NCBI GenBank assembly: GCA_005518205.2 | Contig: RFFC02000002.1 | Span: 186,001 to 250,000 of the forward strand | DNA length: 64,000 nucleotides | DNA from: Hormoscilla sp. GUM202 | Lineage (GTDB): Bacteria; Cyanobacteriota; Cyanobacteriia; Cyanobacteriales; Desertifilaceae | Reading direction: 5' to 3' | Made by a program: the position numbers and the translations under genes | The notes under the pieces: generated by a model | What the model was told of the DNA's origin: nothing | What the model saw: only the letters and a program-made list of their open reading frames with translations | The model's database searches: none | Part shown: one piece after another, positions 18,078 to 28,133 of the stretch | How the letters are laid out: the number at the start of each line of letters is the position of its first letter | How positions within the stretch are numbered: position 1 is the first letter of the stretch

Positions 18078-20060
18078 CTATTCCGCTTCCGGATGGAAGT
18101 AATTGTAGATTGACTGGGCTAAATGGGGTCCAATGCCGTTAACTTCTGCCAACTGTTGGGGCGTGGCCGCGCGGATATAGTCAATTGACCGAAAATGTCC
18201 TAGTAGTTGTTTTTGTCTCCCAAACCCTAATCCGGGAATCTCATCTAAGTGCGATCGCTTCATTATCTCACTTCGTTGCTGTCGGTGAAAGCTGACAGCA
18301 AACCGGTGAGCTTCATCCCGCAGTCGCCTTAACAATTGTACTCCCGGTTGTTCTGGAGCTGTCGCTAATGGTGCAGATTCTCCGGGCCGGAATATTTCTT
18401 CTCGCTGTTTCGCTAAACTGATAACAGGCAATTCTGCCATTAAGTTAATTGTTTGTAATACTGATACTACGGCTGAGAGTTGTCCTTTCCCACCATCTAT
18501 TATAACTAGATCGGGAAAGTCGGGATTGCCATGGCGCTGCAACTTTGGGTCTTCGACAAACTTGCGGAAGCGGCGTCTGATGACTTCGGCGAGACTGGCA
18601 AAGTCGTCGGAATGGCCTGGTTTGACTTCGGGATTCTCGATCTTATAATGACGGTAATGCTGCTTGGCGGGCAATCCGTCAATAAACACAACTTGAGAGG
18701 CGACGGCATGCGCACCTTGGATGTGGGAGATGTCGTAACCTTCTAGGCGATCGGGCAATGCTGGCAAGTCTAATATGTTAGCTAAGTCTTGCAATGCTTG
18801 CAGGTTTCGTTCACCTTCCTTTGCCATCCGTTCCAATTCATATTGCGCATTCCGTGCTACCATTTCTATCAGTTCTGCTTTGCTTTGCCGCTGGGGCACG
18901 ATGATGCTGACTTTGCAACCTTTTCTGGCGCTCAAATAGTCTGCTAACATTTCGGCATCGGGTAATTCCTGCTGCACCAATATCTCGGCCGGAATTTCCA
19001 CGGAGTCGGCATTTTGATAATGTTCTTCTAATACCCGTTGTAAAATTTCCCCGACTGTGCCAGACTGAGGGTCAGCATTAAATCCTAACCTGCCTACCAG
19101 TTTCCCCCCACGCATTGGAAATAGCTGAATGCAGCAATGTTTGTCCTTGGCCGCGAGGGCGATCGCATCTCTGGATATGGTATCATCTGGTAGGGATACC
19201 TTCTGGTCGGCGTTCAGGGATTTAATCCCGGCAATTTTGTCCCGCAGTTTAGCAGCAGTTTCAAAGCGCAAATCTGCTGCTGCTTGCTGCATCTGTGCGG
19301 TCAGCATATCCACCAATTCTCCAGTCCTGCCCTGAAACACCATCGCGATTTTTTGCATAGTTTGGCGATATGTTTCCGGAGCAATTAGCTGCTGACAGAC
19401 TCCCGGACATTTGCCCAGATCGTAATTCAAGCAAGTCCGGTCCTTAAACAGGGGTTGGGGACGTTGGCGCTGAGGGAAAATGCCCTTGACTATATCTAAG
19501 GTATTCCGTAATAGCTTCACATCCACATAAGGACCGTAGTATTTATCTTTCCGGTTACCCATGGGGCGTTTGCGGGTAATAAAGATGCGGGGATAATCTT
19601 CTGACCAAGTAATGCATAGGTAGGGATATTTCTTGTCATCCTTCAGCAATACGTTAAAGTGAGGTTGGTGCTGCTTGACCAGATTTGCTTCTAATGCTAA
19701 TGCTTCCGCTTCCGTGTCCGTGACGATGAATTCTATCTCACTCACCTGGCGCACCATTAGCTGAATGCGGGGGCTGTGTTTTTGTTCCTCCCGGAAATAG
19801 GAACGGACCCGCGATCGCAGCTTCTTGGACTTGCCGATGTACAGCAGGCGATTGCGCTGCGCGCACACGGCACTCAGCGAGCGATCGGGAGTATCTTTCA
19901 TCAAATATACTCCTGGTTCTTGGGGAATTTCCTGGAGGCGCCTTGACAGGCGATCGGGGTCTTGGGCTAGAGGTAGGGTAGGGGTTGTCACGGGGGTGTG
20001 GTCATGCATTTGTTGATTGGTCAGACCCCAGAAGAAACCGGGTAACTCCCAATACTTCAA
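18078..20060 (-). CDS. uvrC: Excinuclease ABC subunit C
   Basis: UvrC makes both incisions in nucleotide excision repair, acting with UvrB. Its domains in order are an N-terminal GIY-YIG nuclease ([25 protein letters not shown]), a UVR motif for UvrB contact ([17 protein letters not shown]), an RNase H-like endonuclease ([31 protein letters not shown]) and tandem HhH ([25 protein letters not shown]). The 660-residue frame begins in DNA resembling a dispersed repeat (gggtgtggtcatgc). The second Met, at 20009 (MHDHTPVTT), is probably the true start, giving about 643 residues. One reference length cannot decide this. Confidence 0.96.
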   Translation of the reverse strand: MKYWELPGFFWGLTNQQMHDHTPVTTPTLPLAQDPDRLSRRLQEIPQEPGVYLMKDTPDRSLSAVCAQRNRLLYIGKSKKLRSRVRSYFREEQKHSPRIQLMVRQVSEIEFIVTDTEAEALALEANLVKQHQPHFNVLLKDDKKYPYLCITWSEDYPRIFITRKRPMGNRKDKYYGPYVDVKLLRNTLDIVKGIFPQRQRPQPLFKDRTCLNYDLGKCPGVCQQLIAPETYRQTMQKIAMVFQGRTGELVDMLTAQMQQAAADLRFETAAKLRDKIAGIKSLNADQKVSLPDDTISRDAIALAAKDKHCCIQLFPMRGGKLVGRLGFNADPQSGTVGEILQRVLEEHYQNADSVEIPAEILVQQELPDAEMLADYLSARKGCKVSIIVPQRQSKAELIEMVARNAQYELERMAKEGERNLQALQDLANILDLPALPDRLEGYDISHIQGAHAVASQVVFIDGLPAKQHYRHYKIENPEVKPGHSDDFASLAEVIRRRFRKFVEDPKLQRHGNPDFPDLVIIDGGKGQLSAVVSVLQTINLMAELPVISLAKQREEIFRPGESAPLATAPEQPGVQLLRRLRDEAHRFAVSFHRQQRSEIMKRSHLDEIPGLGFGRQKQLLGHFRSIDYIRAATPQQLAEVNGIGPHLAQSIYNYFHPEAE

Positions 20061-20170
20061 GGTTTCGGATATAGGTTGTCATTGCGGGGGGGTGTAGTCA
20101 AAACCAATTGGTTATAAAAGGTTATATATGACTATTTTACCAGTTGATAAGCTGCTCCCGCCCGGATTTG

Positions 20171-20322
20171 TACTACTAATGATTACATATAACACTTAAT
20201 CTTAGTATTACGTGCGCTATGCTGTAACCTGCCAGGTCGCCTCCCGCCCAGCTCGGTACTACCAATGATTACATATAACACTAAATCTTAGTATTACGTG
20301 CGCTACGATGTAATCCGCCAGG
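20171..20322. repeat. 66-bp direct repeat, two copies
   Basis: Copies at 20171-20236 and 20257-20322 both begin tactac(t/c)aatgattacat and end gccagg, with about seven differences. They are separated by 20 bases. Confidence 0.85.
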
Positions 20323-20659
20323 GCCGATCGCGCAGCGAAGGGTGCGCGTGCGGCGCCGTCCTTTTGGCCGGATAGAAGGTCTAGTAGCAGAACTCTATGA
20401 CGTGGCAGTCCTGCCAGGAGTACGTCGGCCAATGGCGATCGGCTTCAAAACTGACGAAATTCGCCGCATATTGACCATTGGAAGTTAATGGGGGGTATTG
20501 CCGCACCCTAGCGCTGCTGCCAAGTGATTGACAATACTACTTAAAACACGCTATTTTAGCCTCTGACAATAGTCACCGGTGAGTTGTCAGCCTTTTGGGA
20601 TCAAAGGCGAGCAATAACCCATAAGTTTTTAGGTTTTTTGGCTAAAACATGAGCAATTT

Positions 20660-20775
20660 AACATGAATATTGAGGTTTAAAACCTCAACCGCCAGGTCTT
20701 GAACATGAATATTGAGGTTTCAGACCTCAACCGCCAGATTTTAACATGAATATTGAGGTTTTAAACCTCAATAGC
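20660..20775. repeat. Three tandem ~42-bp palindromic units
   Basis: Units begin aacatgaatattgagg at 20660, 20702 and 20743. Each holds a tgaggtttNaaacctca-type dyad followed by ccgccag. The dyads could form three hairpins. Confidence 0.85.
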
Positions 20776-21159
20776 GAGGCCAAACACATGTTTAATTATG
20801 AATTGGGGCTGGGAGGCGATCGCGCCTGCCCCTGGGAAGGAGAAGATAAGTAGTACTGTGACTCGCGAACAGATCCCTTGAAAATAATTTACCGCAGAGG
20901 GCGGTAGCGTGCTGCCCACTGCTACGCCACAACCGGTACGGTAGAAATACCGTATATTCAAATCTTAGAGATGGACAGAACCTGCTAAAGTTAATTATAC
21001 TCGACACGGGAAGGAATTGAGCTTTTTGCTTGCCAGGGGAGTATTTTGGCCAAAATCACAGACAGGGAAAGGGTTTAAGCCAATTCATGACTGGGGTGCG
21101 AAAAGCGCAAGTCCTGACCTCGCGGAGTAGACTTTGTGATTGACAAGCAAGTGATATAG

Positions 21160-22860
21160 ATGGAAATAGAGACAGCGATCGAGACTATAGCAGTAAGGCA
21201 AGTTCCGCCACGGACCTTGTTCGTGTTTGGGGACAGCTTATCTGACACTGGTAATGTGTTCAACTTGACTAGCGCCCTCGGAAATCCATTTCCTCCTAGT
21301 CCTCCCTACTTCGATGGGCGGTTCTCGAACGGACCGGTGGCAGTAGAAATTCTGGCAGAGCAGTTGGATTTAAGCTTGAGCCAGGATACGAACTTTGCCT
21401 GGGGCGGGGCGAAAACGGGATGGGATAATATCAACGATAACCCCGATTTGGGCTTAGAATTGCCCGGATTACTCGACCAAATTGATAGCTTTGCTGAAGC
21501 TATTGATGCAGTTGGCGCGGATCCTGAAGCATTATACGTGGTTTGGGCTGGCGGCAATGATTTCCTTCCAATCGGAGGCGCTGAAGTACCCGCAGATCCA
21601 GAGGCGGCGGTGACAAACTCGGTGAGGAATATTGCTACTGCTGTGACGACTTTGGCTGATTTGGGTGCGGAAAAGATCGTGGTGCCTTTTTTGCCTCCTA
21701 TATACAGAGTACCTTTGGCGATAGCCTCTGGTGATGTGGAGGTGCTTGCTGATATCACCGTAGCATTCAATGCCGAGTTATCAGAAACCCTGACGAGTCT
21801 AGAAGAGGAACTAGAAGATGTTGATGTGATCTTGGCGGATTTATTTGCCATCAGTGAGGAGGTGGCATCCAATCCCCAGGAGTTTGGGTTTTCTAACATC
21901 ACCGACCCGTTTGTGAGCGGTGGGATGATTCTAGACGAAACGGCAAATGTAGAGGAGTTTTTCTTCTGGGATGCTGTCCATCCCACGACCAATGGTCATG
22001 AGATTTATGCAGAGGTTTTGGCAGCAGAAATTACTCGGCCAGTCGCATCGGACGATCGCATTGTCACTCCCCAAGCCACTCCCGTTGCTATTGATGTCCT
22101 GTCCAATGATTCGGATCCTCTGGATGACCCTCTGGAGATTGCCGACTTTGACAGCACCACAGCCAACGGGGGCGCGATCGCCTTTGACGATCGTGGGAAT
22201 TTGCTGTACTCTCCGGACCCAGAGTTTACGGGGATGGATAGCTTCGAGTATACTGTTACTGACGGGGAGGGAAATACTGACATTGCCACAGTCAGGGTGA
22301 CAGTAACAGCAGGGATAAGGCCACCCCAGGAAGTAAATCTGATCCGGGGTAACTCAGCCGACGATCGCCTGATAGGCACTCAGACTGCGGATATAATTAT
22401 CTCCTTCGGCGGGGACGATACGATCGATAGCATGTCGGGAGATGATATTATATTTGCTGGTCCCGGTACCGACAACCTGACTGGTGGTATGGGAAATGAC
22501 ATGATCTTTGGGGGTCGAGGTTCCGATTTTATCCAAGGAGGCGCAGGAGACGATACGATAAGTGGGGAATCTGGTCGAGATATTCTCCTGGGCGGTCCGG
22601 GCAGTGATGTTTTCGTCCTGGACGCTGAGACAGCAGTGGTTAACAGAATTGAAGCTGATGTTCTCGTGGACTTCGACCCCGGTCAAGATGCGATCGGGCT
22701 GACAGGCGGCTTAACAGCAGACAACCTGATGCTGGAGTCCTTGGGCACCAATACGATCGTCAAGATTGGCGACTCTAATCTGATCTTAGGCATGGTTAAC
22801 CGGAGGACACCAGATGAGTTGAATGGCAGTTTTATCCTCTTCGATCTGGAAGTGTTCTAA
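21160..22860 (+). CDS. Secreted SGNH/GDSL esterase with cadherin-like and RTX repeats
   Basis: The protein is 566 residues. The N-terminal GDSL hydrolase domain (about 17-290) shows FVFGDSLSDTGNVF (catalytic Ser), WAGGNDF (block III Asn) and DAVHPTTNGHEIYAE (Asp-His). A cadherin/Ig-like segment (about 295-385: IDVLSNDSDPLDDPL, GMDSFEYTVTDGEGNTD) follows. Then come about eight RTX nonapeptides (GGDDTIDSM, GNDMIFGG, GDDTISGE, SGRDILLGG) that bind Ca2+, and a type I secretion tail (VLVDFDPGQDAIGL). No N-terminal signal peptide is seen, which fits type I export. The likely role is extracellular lipase or esterase activity. Confidence 0.9.
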   Translation: MEIETAIETIAVRQVPPRTLFVFGDSLSDTGNVFNLTSALGNPFPPSPPYFDGRFSNGPVAVEILAEQLDLSLSQDTNFAWGGAKTGWDNINDNPDLGLELPGLLDQIDSFAEAIDAVGADPEALYVVWAGGNDFLPIGGAEVPADPEAAVTNSVRNIATAVTTLADLGAEKIVVPFLPPIYRVPLAIASGDVEVLADITVAFNAELSETLTSLEEELEDVDVILADLFAISEEVASNPQEFGFSNITDPFVSGGMILDETANVEEFFFWDAVHPTTNGHEIYAEVLAAEITRPVASDDRIVTPQATPVAIDVLSNDSDPLDDPLEIADFDSTTANGGAIAFDDRGNLLYSPDPEFTGMDSFEYTVTDGEGNTDIATVRVTVTAGIRPPQEVNLIRGNSADDRLIGTQTADIIISFGGDDTIDSMSGDDIIFAGPGTDNLTGGMGNDMIFGGRGSDFIQGGAGDDTISGESGRDILLGGPGSDVFVLDAETAVVNRIEADVLVDFDPGQDAIGLTGGLTADNLMLESLGTNTIVKIGDSNLILGMVNRRTPDELNGSFILFDLEVF

Positions 22861-23755
22861 TCCTGCTAACTGGAGAGTGCGAAGTTCTCACAGAATACAA
22901 CCTAGTCTAACCGCCGAAACCATTGCCGGACCCGCTTATGGCAAGCAGTTTCCAAAGAACTTCGCACTGTCCAGCTGCTAAGATAATGGCATTGACGGTG
23001 GCATGGTCATGCATTAGTTGATAGAGTAGAGAATGGTCAGACAGACTCATAACCGGGTTTCTGCGACTTCTCAGGCGCAACCCCCCGCGGGGGCTCGCAG
23101 GGATAGGTTTTTTACATTTAAGAAGTATTTGATATGGCCACAGCTAAGGTGGTAGCATCTCTAGCTAAAGGTAAGTAATGACAATCTTGTGGCCACAAAC
23201 TTAATACCCATTTTAGTAAGGGTACTTTCACAAGTAGTTACATCTATTTCCGTTATGCATGTTCCCTTTTTTTACTTTTGAGTTTTGATACCACTATGCA
23301 TAATCTTTGGCGAACTGTAGCAAGTTTTTTCACAGTTAATTTGTGCAATAAATTCTGAAATCATATCCACGCTTGCAGACTGTGTCATCGCCATCCCAAA
23401 ACTCCAGGTCGCTAAACCTCTCAATTGTGGTATGCTCAAATGGGACATGTTAGCGATCGTATAATTGACCAAAGAGCGGAGCGGGTAAAGCTTGATTATT
23501 ATTATGCCAGCTTTAGCCGAGTAATGTCAAGCTGACAAAAAGATTATTGCGGCCCGATCGGCCTTAGGCCAGATCGAGGGGGCTATCGATCTTTCCCACT
23601 ATAGCACAGAGCGCGCCAGTCGCTCCTCACACTGGTAAATTTAGGATCGTAATATTGATGATTTTCCGGCGAACGCTGCGCGAAAAATAGAGTCTGCCAA
23701 AAGTTGTTAGTTGTTAGTTGTGGGTTGTTATTGACCACTGACCACTGACCACAGT
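22861..23755. other. Spacer with transposase remnant
   Basis: Apart from a transposase fragment (23272-23448), there is only AT-rich DNA, part of a gtggtcatgcatta repeat near 23004 and a ttgaccactgaccactgacc tandem at 23731-23750. No other gene was found. Confidence 0.5.
23272..23448 (-). pseudogene. IS4/IS701-type transposase, N-terminal fragment
   Basis: The minus-strand frame from ATG 23448 encodes SHLSIPQLRGLATWSFGMAM, then TQSASVDMISEFIAQI. This resembles the opening of transposases common in cyanobacteria (L..PQL..LA.WS.GM...). It ends after about 58 residues and no catalytic part follows. Confidence 0.5.
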
Positions 23756-24163
23756 CTAGAGTACGAGTGTTGCATAATTGTCGATCGCCTGGGGAGTGCC
23801 ATCCGGGCCCATGGCGCTAAAACTCTCGAAGTAGGCGCGGGTAGCTGGGGGGAAGTGGGGGAAGTTAAACATGGCGTCGCCATTGGCAATATCGGCCCAG
23901 AAATAGCGCAGGCTGCTAACTAACTCCTTAGCCTGCTGGAGTGGTAAACTAGAAGGTGGCTGGGTCAGCAGTTTCAGCAGGAAGGGATGGGAGCGATCGC
24001 CGAGCCATTCTCGCGAGATTTGGGCCAGGGTTGGCCAACCGGGTACTGCTTCTATCCGATGTGACTCCACGCGCAACTGCTTTCTACCTCGGTCATCCAT
24101 CTGGAAATGCAAGATGCGGTAGGGATGAGGATAGCTAACCAGAGAACCTGTGGTAATCTCATA
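23756..24163 (-). pseudogene. Metallophosphoesterase, 3' part cut off by IS630
   Basis: This minus-strand sequence encodes YEITTGSLVSYPHPYRILHF and continues to the natural stop (FESFSAMGPDGTPQ..). It joins in frame to the 5' part at 25343-26037 once the insertion element and one copy of its TA target are removed. The joined gene would be 1101 bases, or 366 residues. Confidence 0.88.
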
Positions 24164-25342
24164 AGTAGTTGGACAAAATTAATTGCACAAAATCGAGAAA
24201 ACTTGTTATACTAGATATAGCTACTCGTACATGTAGCAGATTTTTGTCAAACTAACGGGGAGTCGGTTTTCATGCTCATCCCCGGCCAGATATATTTGAC
24301 ATAATATGACGATAAATTAGGAGAAATTAAGAAGGATTTTAATGCGCGAAATAAATGAGCTTTCTGCAAAATTGCTCTTACGAATTTATCATCAAAGTCG
24401 CCATCATCAAGTTCGTCAAAGAGCACATTGTTTACTTTTGCGAGATCGAGAACATAAAAAAGTTAAAGAACTTATGGAAATCTTTGATGTTAGTTATAGA
24501 ACTATCTACAATTGGATTAAAAATTGGGATTCCGAGGGAATGGTCGGACTATATAATAAGTCTGGAAGAGGTCGTAAGCAAACCTTTAGTCTCGAACAAA
24601 AAGAAAAAATTAAAGCCTGGACTGAAGAAGAACCGAGGCAATTAAAAAAAGTGGTGGCTAAAATCAAAGAAGAATGGGGAATTGAAACAAGTGTTAAAAC
24701 TGTTCAGAGAATATTGAAAACAATGAATATGAGTTGGCATCGGATGCGTAAAGGGGTAGCTGTCAGCCCCCCAGCTCAAGAGTATGAGGAAAAAAAAGCA
24801 CAACTTGAACAACTGAAACTGTTAGACAATTTGGGGGAAATTAATTTGTATTATTTAGATGAAAGTGGGTTTTATTTAATCCCTTGTGTCCCTTATGGAT
24901 GGCAAAATATTGGGGAATATATAGAAGTACCTAGTCGGAGTAGCCGCAGATTAAATGTATTAGGAATAATGAATCGCCACAATCATTTAGAAGCGTATGT
25001 ATCTACTCAAAATATTAATTCAGATGTAGTCATAGCTTGTATCGATGCATTTTTTCCCACGAGAATGGAAAAGCAAACAGTAATTGTAGTAGACCAAGCA
25101 TCTGTCCATACTAGTGATGCTATTCAAGATAAGATTGAAGAATGGAAAGAACGCAATATTACTATATTCCATCTCCCCACTTATTCACCTCATTTGAATT
25201 TGATTGAAATCTTGTGGCGGTTTATTAAATACGAATGGATTGAAATCGATGCTTATTCTTGCTGGAAAAACTTAGTTGATTCCGTTGAAACAATCATAAA
25301 AAATTTTGGAGAAAAATATGTAATTAATTTTGTCTGACTACT
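24164..25342 (+). mobile_element. IS630-family insertion sequence
   Basis: The element is 1179 bp. Its ends are inverted repeats, imperfect at two positions: agtagttggacaaaattaatt at the left and agtagtcagacaaaattaatt read inward from the right. TA dinucleotides flank both ends (24162-24163, 25343-25344), the TA duplication typical of IS630/Tc1-mariner elements. It carries one full-length transposase gene and interrupts a metallophosphoesterase gene. Confidence 0.93.
24342..25337 (+). CDS. IS630 transposase
   Basis: The protein is 331 residues. An N-terminal helix-turn-helix region (VSYRTIYNWIKNWDSEGMVGL) is followed by a winged-helix segment and a DDE catalytic domain. The acidic residues are visible in YYLDESGF (first Asp), IVVDQASVHTSD (second Asp) and SPHLNLIEILWRFIKYEW (Glu). 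The frame is uninterrupted, so the element may still be active. Its codon use is markedly AT-richer than the neighbours, as expected for a mobile element. Confidence 0.95.
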   Translation: MREINELSAKLLLRIYHQSRHHQVRQRAHCLLLRDREHKKVKELMEIFDVSYRTIYNWIKNWDSEGMVGLYNKSGRGRKQTFSLEQKEKIKAWTEEEPRQLKKVVAKIKEEWGIETSVKTVQRILKTMNMSWHRMRKGVAVSPPAQEYEEKKAQLEQLKLLDNLGEINLYYLDESGFYLIPCVPYGWQNIGEYIEVPSRSSRRLNVLGIMNRHNHLEAYVSTQNINSDVVIACIDAFFPTRMEKQTVIVVDQASVHTSDAIQDKIEEWKERNITIFHLPTYSPHLNLIEILWRFIKYEWIEIDAYSCWKNLVDSVETIIKNFGEKYVINFV

Positions 25343-26037
25343 TAGATGCCCCGATCGCAGGCAATATCCTGAACGTGCAAATGTCCTGTAAATATTAGCT
25401 GCACCCCAGCATCTCGCAGTAGCTGCAATAGTACGGGCCCATTATCCAACATATAGCGACGCCCCAGCTGATGGCTAGATTGATGAGGCAAATGATCCAT
25501 GACATTATGATGTATCATCACCATTACCAATTCTTCTCTAGCTGATACCAAAACCCCCTCCAACCAAGTCAACTGGGCCTCATCCATACATCCTAACTGC
25601 TTACCCTCGGCGTCAAACATGTTAGAATTGAGCCCAATTAGCCGCACTCCGGGCAGTATTTCACAGGTGTAATAAAGGCGATCGGAGTTTTCATAGCCGC
25701 ATTTACCGTAATAATGGGAAAAATTATTAAGCCCGATCGAATGTCCGTTAGACTGGGGCACTGGGACATCATGATTGCCAGGGACAACGTAGACTGGATA
25801 AGGCAGCTGGGCTAAGCGCTGTTGTAACCACGCATGGTTTTCTGGTTCCCCATGCTGGGTTAAGTCTCCCGGTAACAGCAGAACATCTAGATCCAGCTGT
25901 TCCAGATGTTCTAAGATGATCTCTAAGACTGGGATAGACACCTCCACTAGATGAAACCGGTTAGGATTGTCCCAGATAGTATGGGGGAGTGCGATATGTA
26001 GATCGCTGACAATAGCAAAGCGAAAATTTAGTCTCAT
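25343..26037 (-). pseudogene. Metallophosphoesterase, 5' part cut off by IS630
   Basis: Calcineurin-like metallophosphoesterase with the metal-binding motifs SDLHIA, GDLTQHGE, GNHD, MIHHN and GHLH. I chose ATG 26037 (MRLNFRFAIVSDLH) because the longer upstream frame overlaps the divergent trmB 5' region and encodes nothing conserved. All metal ligands lie in this part, but the protein ends right after GHLHVQDIACDRGI. About 135 C-terminal residues are separated by the insertion element, so it is probably inactive. Confidence 0.88.
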
Positions 26038-26121
26038 ATGCCAATTCCCTTGATGCTGACAGTAAACAAGGCACTCATACTTCGATTTTAAAGGAAAAAT
26101 TAAATTATGGAGGGATGAACT

Positions 26122-26850
26122 TTGGTACGAGTGCGAGTCCGCCAACATGTCAACCCACTCAGCCACAAATATCAGATGCCAGTCCGTCCTCCCGATTGGC
26201 GTCAGGTTTATGCCTCACGCCATCAACCCCTACTTTTAGATATTGGCTGCGCTAGGGGGCGGTTTTTACTGAAGATGGCTCAGCTGCAACCGGATTGGAA
26301 CTTTCTGGGCTTAGAAATTCGCGAACCGCTGGTCTCGGAAGCAAATGAGTTGCGATCGCAGTTAGGTTTAACCAATCTCCATTATCTCTTTATCAATGTC
26401 AATAACGAGTTGCAGCCACTGCTAAGATCTTTTCGAGCTGGGGCCTTACAGCGGGTGACGATCCAATTTCCCGACCCCTGGTTCAAAAATCGGCACAGGA
26501 AACGCCGGATGGTACAGCCACAGTTGGTAGCTGACTTGGCCCAACACCTCCCTATTGGAGGAGATGTCTTCCTTCAGTCAGATCTGGAGTCGGTGGCCAG
26601 GCTAATGCGCGATCGCTTTTCCGAACATCCTGCTTTCACTCAAGTTACCTCCTCGCCCACCCCCGCCCCCACCCTAAAGGGTGGGGCTACAGGAACGAAG
26701 CCCGCCTGCGCGGGCTATATCACGAACCTTGAGGAAAATGGGATGCACAACTGGCTAGCAGAAAACCCTCTACCAGTCCCCACGGAACGGGAAATTGCTA
26801 TTCTGGCAGGTAGCAAACCTGTTTATCGCGCTTTGTTTGTCAGAAAGTAG
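26122..26850 (+). CDS. trmB: tRNA (guanine-N7)-methyltransferase with embedded repeat
   Basis: TrmB methylates G46 of tRNAs using SAM. The start is TTG 26122, giving the expected VRVRQHVNPLSHKYQ opening. SAM-binding motif LLLDIGCARGRFLLKMA, GLEIRE, and the catalytic/tRNA-binding IQFPDPWFKNRHRKRRMV are intact, as is the ending NWLAENPLPVPTEREI. Between about residues 177 and 205 lies a segment (SPTPAPTLKGGATGTKPACAG) encoded by a copy of the genome's dispersed double-hairpin repeat. The insertion keeps the frame, lies in a peripheral stretch before WLAENPLP, and probably forms a surface loop. Confidence 0.95.
   Translation: MVRVRVRQHVNPLSHKYQMPVRPPDWRQVYASRHQPLLLDIGCARGRFLLKMAQLQPDWNFLGLEIREPLVSEANELRSQLGLTNLHYLFINVNNELQPLLRSFRAGALQRVTIQFPDPWFKNRHRKRRMVQPQLVADLAQHLPIGGDVFLQSDLESVARLMRDRFSEHPAFTQVTSSPTPAPTLKGGATGTKPACAGYITNLEENGMHNWLAENPLPVPTEREIAILAGSKPVYRALFVRK
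26656..26717. repeat. Dispersed double-hairpin repeat inside trmB
   Basis: It has the same ccaccct..agggtggggctac plus gcccgc..gcgggc structure as the intergenic copy at 15121-15191. Here it is translated as part of TrmB. Confidence 0.85.
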
Positions 26851-27184
26851 TAAAGGTAATGATTGTCTGTCAATTAACAATTAGCGGCGTTGCACGGGGG
26901 ATGATGGTGGTCAGTGGTCAGTGGTCAGTGGTCAGTGGTCTGATGCTCCTGGAGAAACTGGTCACGGTCGCGAGCAATAGTTGTCACTACGCGCATCAGT
27001 GTCGGGGGCGATCGCCTGGGAAACGGTATCGGTATCTCCTGGGGCGAGGTATCTCCCTTAGGGAGGACATCGTAATCGCACAAAAGGGAGACACCGGGAG
27101 AATATTGTGCCATCTTCTATCACCAACAACGAGTACAGCCTGCAAGCACTAAAGTGCTTACTACAAACAGGTCAGCTGGGGTAT
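26851..27184. other. Spacer with short tandem repeat
   Basis: It contains a gtggtca(gtggtca)n run at 26909-26940, four consecutive copies of gtggtca(g)-type heptamers. The rest shows no gene. Confidence 0.5.
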
Positions 27185-27610
27185 ATTGACAACTGCCGCT
27201 GGGCAAAACATCACAGTCTTCAATACCCATCTGGATGAACGCTGCGCTCCGGATCGAAGCGCCCGGGCCCGGGAACTCAGCGCCCAACCGATTTACTCCC
27301 GACTGGATAGTCTGGATGCAGCGGACTCTAGGATCTTCCTCACGGGGGACAAGAAGCGGCGGTAGTATCCCACGCCAAACTTTCGGACAACCTCTAAGGA
27401 ATAGCGTCGTGTGCAACTGCTTGACTGCTGGCCTGGAATTAAAATGTCAAGCAGACTTTCCACGATTTTACTGGCAAAGGTTTCGCTGCTGTGGATACAA
27501 TTTATTATGACAGTCGCACTCAATTGCAAGCAGTGCAGGTGGAAACCGGACAGTGGCAAGGGATTATGCCTTCCGATCGCTTCGGTGGTAATGGCCGAAT
27601 TTTCACTTGC
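27185..27610 (+). pseudogene. Endonuclease/exonuclease/phosphatase family remnant
   Basis: Two coding islands in different frames are recognisable. TVFNTHLDERCAPDRSARARE..QPIYSRLD..RIFLTGD lies at about 27205-27352. TFHDFTGKGFAAVDTIYYD, then QAVQVETGQWQGIMPSDR, lies at about 27455-27580. These are the catalytic NTHLD, GD and SD(H) regions of the EEP (DNase I-like) fold. The stretch between them is broken by frameshifts and stops, and the usual SDH histidine is missing. Confidence 0.6.
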
Positions 27611-27652
27611 TGTCAAGTAAATTCCTCCCCTACTTGCATTTTGCTCTAGAAT

Positions 27653-28015
27653 ATGCTTTATATGTCTGTAATCTTGTATCAGCAAACCGCTCCCCCCTGT
27701 GAGGGAGCATGTCCTTTAAGTAATCATCCCGAACATCACCATGAACAAACCGCATCCACGTTCTTTGTGAAGAAAGGGAAGTCTGCCAAATGGGCCGCGA
27801 TCGCCGCTGCTGGAGTTGCCGCCGTTGCAGGTTTGGGTGCAGTTGGCATCACCAGTCTCCGCCGTCAGGATCCCACCGACATCCTTGAGGTTCCCGAGGC
27901 AGATGCTGAAACTGCTTCCGAGTATGTAGTGGAGACAGTTCTGACAGAGGTAACTGTTAAGGAAGAAACTCCAGCTACAGAAACTTCCGATCGAGAACTG
28001 GCTCTGGTGAAGTAA
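27653..28015 (+). CDS. Small hypothetical protein with one membrane segment
   Basis: The frame is 120 residues, with a hydrophobic helix at about 47-68 (AAIAAAGVAAVAGLGAVGI) preceded by KKGKSAKW and followed by an acidic tail rich in E and T. No known domain was recognised. A good terminator hairpin follows 52 bases later, which supports transcription. The first 20 or so codons may not be translated. Confidence 0.5.
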   Translation: MLYMSVILYQQTAPPCEGACPLSNHPEHHHEQTASTFFVKKGKSAKWAAIAAAGVAAVAGLGAVGITSLRRQDPTDILEVPEADAETASEYVVETVLTEVTVKEETPATETSDRELALVK

Positions 28016-28067
28016 TAACCAGACGCTCGCACCATGTGGATTAGAGTTACAAATCCCATACTCAAAC

Positions 28068-28096
28068 TCCCAGACTCAAACAGCTGGGATTTTTTT
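28068..28096 (+). terminator. Rho-independent terminator
   Basis: Stem tcccag / ctggga around a 10-base loop is followed directly by a run of seven T. It lies between the small membrane protein gene and the channel gene. Confidence 0.75.
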
Positions 28097-28133
28097 ATAG
28101 CTTAATAACCTTGAATGAGACAGATTAAAATGT

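Larger units (their letters stand above)
20061..21159. other. 1.1-kb spacer with two repeat families
   Basis: It holds a 66-bp direct repeat (20171-20236, 20257-20322) and a three-copy ~42-bp palindromic repeat (20660-20775). A short coding-like remnant ending at about 20488 (YDVAVLPGVRRPMAIGFKTD) matches no family I recognise. No intact gene was found. Confidence 0.5.
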
